Shown here piece after piece: positions 1-4,885 of a stretch of DNA of 5,996 nt. The notes below the pieces were generated by a model that was not told the origin of the DNA, did not search any database, and worked only from the letters and a program-made list of their open reading frames with translations. Where the stretch lies: assembly GCA_019247135.1 (NCBI GenBank), contig JAFAPL010000584.1:1-5996 (forward strand). Reading direction: 5' to 3'. Every line of letters starts with the position of its first letter. Position 1 is the first letter of the stretch. The position numbers were made by a program, and so were the translations under genes. The stretch comes from Chloroflexota bacterium (GTDB lineage: Bacteria > Chloroflexota > UBA6077 > CF-72).

Positions 1-1805
1 TGTCGGCGCTGCTGCTCATCCTGGCTACATTCGGAGTCGCTCCAGCTACGGCCGCCGACGACAGCCTGCGAGCGTCCGTGCTGCGTGTTGACACGACTCA
101 ATTCCCCTGGCGGGATGTGTACGTCAGTGTGTCGGACCCGCGAGGACTCCCCATCACTGGCCTCGGCCGCGATGCGTTCACTGTTTCAGAGGATGGCGCG
201 AGCCAACCCATAGAACGCTTCTCCGTCATCAACGACAGCCAGGTCCCGATCGCGTTTGGTCTGATCATGGACGTGAGCGGCAGTATGAATGACGAAGGCA
301 AGCTCGAGGCGGCGAAGGGAGCCGCGAGGCAGCTCGTCGCCGCGCTTGGTCCAGCTGACAGCGCGGCCGTGATCAGTTTCGGCGACAAGGCCGCCGTGGT
401 CCAGGGATACACCTCGAATCATGACGATCTGAACGCGGCAATCGATAGCTTACAGGCAGGCGGCAACACCGCCCTGTACGACGCGGTGCTTCAGAGCACG
501 CTCATCAGCCAGGCGTTGCCACAAATGTTGAAGGTCCAATTCATCGTTACCGACGGACAGGACACAAAGAGCAGCGCGCACCTGAACGACGTCCTGCATA
601 CGCTGCAATCGGGGCCAAGCGTTGTGTATGCGGTCGGGCTTGGCCACGATGTGGACCGAAGCGTGCTGGACCAGATTACTCATTCCGCGAGCGGTGACGC
701 GCTGTACACGGATGACCCGAGCACGCTCGCGTCCGCATTCCAGTCGGTCCTCAACCAGCTGAGACTGGCGTATCTGCTGCGCTACCGAAGCCCGGTTCCG
801 AGCTCTGCGAGCTCTGCGAGCTCTGCGAGCTCTGATGGAGTTCCGCACAGCGTGTCAGCCGACGTGCACTATCAGGGCGAGGCCGCACAGGCCGCGAGCA
901 CGTTCACCGCCGCCTCCAACGCGGTTGCGATCGACGTGACTGGACTCACTCCAGGCGAGACAGTTTCAGGCGACCGACAGGTGCGAGCAAGCCTCCGAAG
1001 CGGAACTGCCCAGCGAATTGACATGCTTGTGGACGGCACAACGGCCGCCAGCAGCGATGGCCAGCCGACCAGCATCGTGACGGAGCTTGAAGGACTGTCG
1101 CCCGGCGACCACGACCTGGCGATCCGGGTGGCGGATAGTGTTGGTGCCGAGACGGTGCAGCACGTTCCTTTTATGGTCCCGAGCGCCGCTACACCCGAAC
1201 CAATCGCCACGCCGGAAGCCACACCGGAGTCTCAGACACGCTTCCCGCTGACCGATGCACCCTGGTCGTGGCTGGTGTGGTTGCCAGGGCTTTTGATTCT
1301 TCTGCTCCTGGCGCTGCTCGCCTTGGTTATCGCGCGCACGCGGAAGCGCGGAACAGTGTCGCCTCAAGTAGCCGCTGCAGCGACAGACGACACGACGCTG
1401 GAGTTAGCAGCACCGCTGATCCCCGCGGGAGGCGATGTGGACACTCCGCGGGTGCGCGTCGAGGTGGACGGACAGCAGCAAGATGTGCCGCTGGGAGCCG
1501 ACCCGGTGTCAATCGGGCGCGACGCGGACAATACGCTCGTTCTGCACGATCCGCACGTCTCGCGCCACCATGCACGGATTACACTCGATGACGGCGACTA
1601 CTGGATCGAGGACCTGAAGAGCCAGAACGGCACGCTGCTGAATGGCCAGGTTGCGATCGACCGTCGACGGCTCGAACTCGGCGATCAGTTTGCGATTGGC
1701 AGCGCCACGCTGACGTACCTCGGTCAGGCCCCGGCCGTTTCGCCCTCCGACTCCAACGGGGTCAGCCCCGCGGCGGAACCACGAGTACCCTCCGCGGCAG
1801 CCTAG
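1..1805 (+). CDS. VWA-TM-FHA membrane protein, 5' end outside window
   Basis: Probable surface-exposed von Willebrand factor A protein with a cytoplasmic phosphothreonine-binding FHA domain. The start is cut off: the frame is open from base 3 and reads a hydrophobic, Ala-rich signal-peptide stretch before the GTG at 78, so 78 is not the real start. Numbering from codon 78 as residue 1: residues 10-50 resemble the N-terminal segment of VWFA-related proteins (VSDPRGLPITGL...FTVSEDG). A VWA domain covers about 56-230, with MIDAS residues D65, S67, S69, T131 and D159 all present. An SSA repeat follows at 242-251, then an Ig-like segment at about 282-368 and a Pro/Thr linker at 369-386. A transmembrane helix at 397-419 precedes basic residues (RTRKR), which predicts an inside C-terminus. 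The FHA domain (about 458-550) shows G480-R481, S495-R496-H497-H498, N517-G518-T519 and N522-G523. The gene ends at TAG 1803-1805. The ligand is unknown. Domain calls are strong; a link to the neighbouring eCIS genes is not shown. Confidence 0.9.
   Translation, partial: SALLLILATFGVAPATAADDSLRASVLRVDTTQFPWRDVYVSVSDPRGLPITGLGRDAFTVSEDGASQPIERFSVINDSQVPIAFGLIMDVSGSMNDEGKLEAAKGAARQLVAALGPADSAAVISFGDKAAVVQGYTSNHDDLNAAIDSLQAGGNTALYDAVLQSTLISQALPQMLKVQFIVTDGQDTKSSAHLNDVLHTLQSGPSVVYAVGLGHDVDRSVLDQITHSASGDALYTDDPSTLASAFQSVLNQLRLAYLLRYRSPVPSSASSASSASSDGVPHSVSADVHYQGEAAQAASTFTAASNAVAIDVTGLTPGETVSGDRQVRASLRSGTAQRIDMLVDGTTAASSDGQPTSIVTELEGLSPGDHDLAIRVADSVGAETVQHVPFMVPSAATPEPIATPEATPESQTRFPLTDAPWSWLVWLPGLLILLLLALLALVIARTRKRGTVSPQVAAAATDDTTLELAAPLIPAGGDVDTPRVRVEVDGQQQDVPLGADPVSIGRDADNTLVLHDPHVSRHHARITLDDGDYWIEDLKSQNGTLLNGQVAIDRRRLELGDQFAIGSATLTYLGQAPAVSPSDSNGVSPAAEPRVPSAAA
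3..56 (+). other. Signal-peptide coding stretch of the VWA-FHA gene
   Basis: In frame with the VWA gene, bases 3-56 encode SALLLILATFGVAPATAA, followed by DD. This is a hydrophobic core with small residues giving an AxA-type cleavage site near 53-56. The positively charged n-region and the start codon must lie just upstream of the window. It shows that the VWA domain is exported and that the TM helix near 1266-1334 acts as a C-terminal anchor. Confidence 0.75.
801..836 (+). repeat. 9-bp in-frame tandem repeat (SSA x3 plus partial)
   Basis: The unit AGCTCTGCG occurs three times in perfect tandem (801-827). A fourth copy is altered at its last two bases (828-836, AGCTCTGAT). The period is a multiple of three and in frame, so it encodes SSA-SSA-SSA-SSD just after the VWA domain. 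The repeat sits in a probable flexible linker, where copy-number changes would alter the spacer by three residues without a frameshift. Confidence 0.9.
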
Positions 1806-1810
1806 CCAGG

Positions 1811-2572
1811 TCAGTTCGTAAAGGTTGCGAGGACCGCCTCGAAAGGATCGGGCGAGACGTGCACCTGTCCCGCGAATGGATGATCGACCTGCTGAATCAT
1901 GAACAGCATCGCACTGATCACAACCGCGAGGCCCGCGATCATGAGCCCGTGCACCACCGCGCTGTCGAGTCCAAAGAAGTAGGTGAAGGCGATCGTGAGG
2001 CATGCTCCCACGATCAGCATCACCCACAGTATCGGGTGCACGCCGATGTCAGCCTCGAAGATTCGCAAGCGGCGCTGAGTGAACATCTGCTCATACTGCG
2101 CCAGCACGTGATCGAACATGACCTGCTCGCGCGGGCTGTCCACCGGGAGCTGATGGATGGCATCTCGCAAATCGTGCGCTAGCTGGTCCGCTCTGGGACT
2201 CATCTGCCCGTTCGCGAGAGCGGGCCACTCTTCGTTGATCGTCGTTTCCACGTACTCCTGGACCGTATTCTTCACGTTGCTGCGCGCGGGATCTGGAAAG
2301 TCGTCGACCCCATGGAAGATGTTGGCCGCGGCCACCGCTTCGAGCTCGACGGTCGAGCCCGTGGCATCGAACTGTTCCCACACGACGATGACGACATAGG
2401 CCAACAGGATGGCGTAGATCACGCCTACCGCCGCGTAGATGAATCCGGCGACATCGTTGTAGCGGCAGCGGATGGCGGCCGGAACGAAACGGTTGACCAG
2501 GTAGAAGCCGACCAGCGATAGCACGACCGTGACCGCCACGATGAGGGTGCCGCTGAGTATTGTTGCCAGCAT
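1811..2572 (-). CDS. DUF4239 / bestrophin-like four-helix membrane protein
   Basis: Integral membrane protein of 253 residues resembling the DUF4239 (bestrophin-like) family, whose function is not firmly known. Two hydrophobic helices lie at the N-terminus (about 3-24 and 43-66). A long soluble, mostly helical stretch (about 67-178) follows, then two more helices (about 181-201 and 204-226). The family-typical C-terminal signature is at 226-244 (IQQVDHPFAGQVHVSPDPF). Length and topology fit the family. The ATG at 2572 is chosen because a GAGGG ribosome-binding sequence lies just upstream, overlapping the stop of the preceding DUF4157 gene; the intergenic gap is 10 bases, so the two genes are very likely co-transcribed. 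Its TGA stop lies only 5 bases from the stop of the convergent VWA gene, with no room for a terminator between them. A channel, a stress-related membrane factor, or a partner/immunity-like function for the DUF4157 protein are all possible; only the family is supported by sequence. Confidence 0.85.
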   Translation of the reverse strand: MLATILSGTLIVAVTVVLSLVGFYLVNRFVPAAIRCRYNDVAGFIYAAVGVIYAILLAYVVIVVWEQFDATGSTVELEAVAAANIFHGVDDFPDPARSNVKNTVQEYVETTINEEWPALANGQMSPRADQLAHDLRDAIHQLPVDSPREQVMFDHVLAQYEQMFTQRRLRIFEADIGVHPILWVMLIVGACLTIAFTYFFGLDSAVVHGLMIAGLAVVISAMLFMIQQVDHPFAGQVHVSPDPFEAVLATFTN

Positions 2573-2582
2573 TGACCGCCCT

Positions 2583-3164
2583 CTATTCGAAGTGAACCGC
2601 GGACGCGGTCGCCTCGGCCGCGCGCTCGAACGCGTCGTCGGGGCTGCTCAACGAAATACCGCCATCGGCCGGAGTTCCGGCCACAGGCCCGGACGCCTGC
2701 TGCACCACGTGTGCTGCCTCATGGGCGAGCGTATGGCGGCCGGACGTGCTCGAGGGATCGTATGCGCCTGCACGGAAGAAGATGTCCGAGCCGCTGGTGA
2801 ACGCGGTCGCGCTGACGCTTCGGGCGAGCGTATCCGCGGAAGCGTCCGCGTGTACGCGAACACCTGACAGATCCGCCCCCAGGTGCTGTTCTAGGACACG
2901 TTGGACGTTGCCCTCGAGCGGTACGCCCGTGCCTGCCGTGCGTATCTGTTGGCCCACGTCGGCTGTTGCGTCGACGTCGTCGGCAGGGGCGAAGATCCGC
3001 TGCAACATCCGATTGCCGAGCGTGCGTTGCAGGTACTCGATGCCACCACGCGCTGCTGTCGACTGATCTGATTGACGTCTCCGAGTTTCAGGCGCATGCG
3101 CCTTGTCATTTGCCTTTGGACCGGACACGCGTTGACCGGACTGTCGATCTGAATGGCTCGGCAT
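2583..3164 (-). CDS. DUF4157 (eCIS core domain) protein with HEAAH motif
   Basis: A 193-residue protein of the DUF4157 type, a domain strongly associated with extracellular contractile injection systems and often found on their cargo. Residues 1-40 are polar and probably disordered. Residues 44-56 (YLQRTLGNRMLQR) match the short LQR-x-x-GN motif common near the N-terminus of such proteins. The DUF4157 domain spans about 82-158: an LG-x-DLSGVRVHAD segment at 95-107, AFTSGSDIFFRAGAY at 121-135, and the HEAAHVVQQ zinc-metallopeptidase-like motif at 148-156 (H148, E149, H152). A downstream DDAFERAAE segment (176-184) could supply the third ligand (E180 is a candidate). No separate toxin domain follows, so this is a near stand-alone DUF4157 protein. 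The ATG at 3164 has AGGGG about 5 bases upstream. It is the first gene of a leftward operon with the DUF4239 gene. A role as an eCIS-loaded effector, or as a cargo-maturing protease, is inferred from the family. Confidence 0.88.
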   Translation of the reverse strand: MPSHSDRQSGQRVSGPKANDKAHAPETRRRQSDQSTAARGGIEYLQRTLGNRMLQRIFAPADDVDATADVGQQIRTAGTGVPLEGNVQRVLEQHLGADLSGVRVHADASADTLARSVSATAFTSGSDIFFRAGAYDPSSTSGRHTLAHEAAHVVQQASGPVAGTPADGGISLSSPDDAFERAAEATASAVHFE

Positions 3165-3170
3165 AGGGAC

Positions 3171-3176
3171 CCCTCG
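3171..3176 (-). promoter_or_regulatory. Ribosome-binding site of the DUF4157 gene
   Basis: Read on the minus strand, GAGGGG lies about six bases upstream of the ATG at 3164. It is a strong purine-rich Shine-Dalgarno match and supports 3164 as the start of the DUF4157 gene. Confidence 0.65.
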
Positions 3177-3292
3177 GCACTTCGCCAGGCTGGCGGAAGC
3201 GTACGGAGCAGAGGTCTCGGGCCGGTATCACTTGGGTTACAGGGCCTGCTTGATGTACTCTGGCGGTCCTCGAAGCGGCCGCGGGCTCCCGC

Positions 3293-3340
3293 ACGGGCTG
3301 GCCACCGCGGGAAGGGGGAAAGGCCAGCGAATCAGCCCGT
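3293..3340. other. Interrupted inverted repeat, 11 bp with 8-nt bulge
   Basis: ACGGGC (3293-3298) and TGGCC (3299-3303) pair with GCCCGT (3335-3340) and GGCCA (3322-3326). This makes 11 Watson-Crick pairs interrupted on one side by an 8-base bulge (3327-3334), with an 18-base purine-rich loop. It could fold in RNA of either strand (5' leader of BTAD or of DUF4157). No known riboswitch class was recognised. It may be incidental in GC-rich DNA. Confidence 0.35.
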
Positions 3341-3364
3341 CCAATTGCTCGCAGTCTCAGATAC

Positions 3365-3379
3365 CCCGGTGTAACCGGG
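3365..3379. promoter_or_regulatory. Palindrome CCCGGT-GTA-ACCGGG, candidate operator
   Basis: Perfect 6-bp inverted repeat around a 3-base centre in the divergent intergenic region, 152 bases upstream of the BTAD start. The centre contains GTAACC, a hexamer that recurs at 3503, 4573 and 4584, and inverted at 3235. A protein-binding site or small hairpin is possible. Function is inference from position and recurrence. Confidence 0.35.
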
Positions 3380-3500
3380 CTGAAACCGGCGCCACCTATC
3401 GTTGTGGCCCGCTCAGACGGGTCGACCGACGGGCCGGCAATGGCGCAGGTACCAGGGGATCTCTGGGGGAGTTCGCGCTCACTTCGGGCGGCTCCATTCA

Positions 3501-3509
3501 CGGTAACCG
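3501..3509. promoter_or_regulatory. Palindrome CGGT-A-ACCG just upstream of the BTAD gene
   Basis: A 9-base inverted repeat containing GTAACC, 21 bases upstream of the BTAD ATG. That places it next to, or within, the likely promoter or leader of the regulator operon. It shares its core with the 3365-3379 palindrome, consistent with an autoregulatory site. This is not demonstrated. Confidence 0.3.
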
Positions 3510-3530
3510 CATAGTTGAGGCCCTTGTTAG

Positions 3531-4601
3531 ATGTCACTCTACCCTATCGCGCTCAAGAGCGCAGCCTCGGGAAACTGTAGCGATGTCGACGCCGCGCCTG
3601 GCACACTGCAGTACGTCCTCGAGGGTGTCGACTTCGAACAGCGTCCGCTGGCTGACGCGATCACCCGCCTCGCCAGGACGCTGGATTCGCTGCGTGAGGT
3701 GGACGCATTGATGAACTTGTCGGCCGCGCGGCGGCAAGCGCTCGGTTCAGCCGCGGGCACCGCGCATGCGGAGGTCCGTCCGGCCGTCGCCGTGTATTGC
3801 CTGGGCACCTTCCAGGTATCAGTGGGCGGCCAGTCGATCGAGACCTGGCGCGCCATAAAGCCGCGTACGCTGTTCCAGTACCTGGTGAGCCATAGGCACC
3901 GACCCGTACCCCGCGAATCGCTGATTGATGCGCTCTGGCCTGATCCCGACACCGCGCCGGCCAGCACGGCCCTGAAGGTGGTCGTGCATCGCGTGCGCAA
4001 GCTCCTCAGACAAACCGAGCGACGGCTCGACATTCAGGCGACAGAGGACGGGTATCGGCTCGACGGGCCGGACCTCTGGGTTGACGTGGAGGAGTTCGAA
4101 CGCTGGTGCCTCGCAGGCCGACGTTATGAGTCCGAAGGACACATGGCGGAGGCGGCCACGAGCTTCGCTCGCGCGGTCGCGCTCTACCGTGGCGATTTCC
4201 TCGAAGACGTGCCGGATGAGTGGGTAGTGCTACGGCGGGAACGCCTCAAGGATCAGTATCTTCTTGCGCTGGCCCGTTTGACGGACGCTGCCTTCGCGGC
4301 ACTCGACTTCGAGCAGTGCATCGAACACTGTCAGCAGATCCTCGCTCACGATCCCTGTCGTGAGCAGGCGTATCGCGTACTCATGCTCTGCTACGCGCGG
4401 CTGGGTCAGCGGGGTCGCGTGCGACGCTGGTATGAGCTGTGCGTGCGAACGCTGCGTGGCGAGCTGGACGTCGATCCCGACCCTGATACGCAGGCAACGT
4501 ATGAGCAAGCGATGGCCGGCCAGTTCTCTGGCGTGCGGTCAACGCCACCAGCGCTCGCCGAGTCACCGCCCGGTAACCACCACGTAACCATACGTGGGTA
4601 G
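3531..4601 (+). CDS. BTAD-domain (SARP-like) transcriptional regulator
   Basis: Cytoplasmic DNA-binding activator of the AfsR/SARP type, 356 residues. An N-terminal segment of about 85 residues, partly helical and without a recognised domain, precedes an OmpR-type winged-helix domain (about 86-178: YCLGTFQV at 89-96, RESLIDALWPD at 128-138, ALKVVVHRVRKLLR at 147-160, GYRLDG at 174-179). A bacterial transcriptional activation domain follows (about 183-328), with VDVEEFE, ALYRGDFLED, W231, RRERLKDQYL, HDPCREQAYRVLM and DPDPDTQATYEQ in the expected order. No NB-ARC or TPR extension follows, so this is the short SARP architecture. The BTAD half is unusually rich in cysteine (C193, C263, C267, C276, C287, C304). 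The ATG at 3531 follows an in-frame TAG immediately, and GAGG lies 10 bases upstream, so the start is well bounded. It is the first gene of an operon with the small protein and the AAA ATPase, which it probably activates. The inducing signal is unknown. Confidence 0.88.
   Translation: MSLYPIALKSAASGNCSDVDAAPGTLQYVLEGVDFEQRPLADAITRLARTLDSLREVDALMNLSAARRQALGSAAGTAHAEVRPAVAVYCLGTFQVSVGGQSIETWRAIKPRTLFQYLVSHRHRPVPRESLIDALWPDPDTAPASTALKVVVHRVRKLLRQTERRLDIQATEDGYRLDGPDLWVDVEEFERWCLAGRRYESEGHMAEAATSFARAVALYRGDFLEDVPDEWVVLRRERLKDQYLLALARLTDAAFAALDFEQCIEHCQQILAHDPCREQAYRVLMLCYARLGQRGRVRRWYELCVRTLRGELDVDPDPDTQATYEQAMAGQFSGVRSTPPALAESPPGNHHVTIRG
4573..4589 (+). promoter_or_regulatory. GTAACC direct repeats spaced 11 bp, candidate SARP box
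   Basis: GTAACC occurs at 4573-4578 and again at 4584-4589, exactly 11 bases start to start, about one helical turn. SARP-family regulators are known to bind direct repeats with 11-bp periodicity upstream of target promoters. The pair sits in the last codons of the BTAD gene, immediately before the small-protein/ATPase genes. It could be an internal operator, or a coincidence of the coding sequence. Confidence 0.35.
4580..4597 (+). other. Hairpin CCACGTA-ACCA-TACGTGG at the end of the BTAD gene
   Basis: Perfect 7-bp stem with a 4-base loop, ending one base before the BTAD stop codon (4599-4601). There is no following T-run, so it does not look like an intrinsic terminator. It could attenuate read-through, stabilise the transcript end, or form part of the GTAACC repeat site that it overlaps. 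Confidence 0.4.
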
Positions 4602-4612
4602 CCTGCCGGCCC

Positions 4613-4885
4613 ATGACCGGCTCACCGAGGGGCAGGCCAGCCGCTGGGGGAGACGGGGACGTCGGCCAGCCGAACATGCGCGAGCTGCGGTACGAGTCAT
4701 TCGTCGTACGCATGCTGATCAGGTCCAACGGTGACGTGGTCAGCGGGCAGATGACCCACGTAGCCCAGGGCCGGCGCCTGTACTTCACGGCACCCGAAGA
4801 AGTGCCTCATCTGATTCGTCGCCAACTGGACACCATCAACCACAGTCACACCAGCCGAGGCCAGTCCGGCTCCGACCAGTCGTGA
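4613..4885 (+). CDS. Small uncharacterised protein between the regulator and the AAA ATPase
   Basis: A 90-residue protein of unknown function. Residues 1-23 are Gly/Pro/Arg-rich and low in complexity. The conserved-looking core runs from about 24 to 70: RYESFVVRMLIRSNGD, then VVSGQMTHVAQGRRLYF, then PEEVPHLIRRQL. This reads as three or four beta strands followed by a helix, a pattern I associate with small proteins found near regulators and ATPases in Chloroflexota-like genomes. That association is from memory and moderate in strength. The tail is Ser/Gly/Gln-rich. The start at 4613 leaves an 11-base gap after the BTAD stop but has no clear ribosome-binding site; an ATG at 4676 (residue 22), just before the core, is a credible alternative. 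Its stop overlaps the ATPase start (GTGA), so the gene is real and probably translationally coupled. An adaptor or modulator of the ATPase is a guess from position only. Confidence 0.75.
   Translation: MTGSPRGRPAAGGDGDVGQPNMRELRYESFVVRMLIRSNGDVVSGQMTHVAQGRRLYFTAPEEVPHLIRRQLDTINHSHTSRGQSGSDQS
4882..4885 (+). promoter_or_regulatory. GTGA start/stop overlap, translational coupling
   Basis: GTG 4882-4884 starts the ATPase and TGA 4883-4885 ends the small protein. No strong Shine-Dalgarno precedes the GTG, so re-initiation by terminating ribosomes is the likely mode. It ties ATPase production to that of the small protein. Confidence 0.7.

Larger units (their letters stand above)
3165..3530. other. 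Divergent intergenic region, GC-rich with several inverted repeats
   Basis: This 366-base stretch lies between the divergent DUF4157 and BTAD genes and should hold promoters for both. Open frames cross it on both strands, but they have no recognisable domain and overlap the flanking genes, so I do not call a gene here. It contains several short inverted repeats: an interrupted stem at 3293-3340, CCCGGT/ACCGGG at 3365-3379, GCCAC/GTGGC at 3391-3408 and CGGT/ACCG at 3501-3509. I could not find a convincing -35/-10 pair on either strand; the best plus-strand candidate (TTGGGT at 3232, TACTCT at 3256) is weak. Confidence 0.7.

Noticed and set aside
1509..2027. 172-codon minus-strand frame spanning the end of the VWA gene and the DUF4239 gene
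   Set aside because: It is antisense to the clear FHA domain and overlaps the DUF4239 gene in another frame; Arg/Gly-rich with no motif.
3232..3261. Sigma70-like promoter TTGGGT-18-TACTCT
   Set aside because: Only about three of six consensus bases match in each box and the site is about 270 bases from the BTAD start; not strong enough to call.
3240..3380. Cobalamin-riboswitch-like words (GGGAAG near 3309 and AGTCTCAGATACC near 3353) on the + strand
   Set aside because: The rest of the conserved core is missing: there is no GGTG-AAT-CC hairpin and no CCGC-ACTG segment, and the box spacing is off by one base. The gene content does not suggest B12 control.
3106..3537. 143-codon open frame on the minus strand across the divergent intergenic region
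   Set aside because: It overlaps the 5' end of the well-supported DUF4157 gene, has no recognisable domain and no ribosome-binding site. Long chance frames are expected in GC-rich DNA.
3232..3711. 159-codon open frame on the plus strand entering the BTAD gene
   Set aside because: It overlaps the BTAD gene in another frame over about 180 bases and has a low-complexity Arg/Gly composition typical of a shadow frame.
4580..4597. Hairpin as an intrinsic terminator after the BTAD gene
   Set aside because: There is no T-run after the stem and the next gene starts 11 bases after the stop, so operon read-through is expected. Kept only as a hairpin feature.
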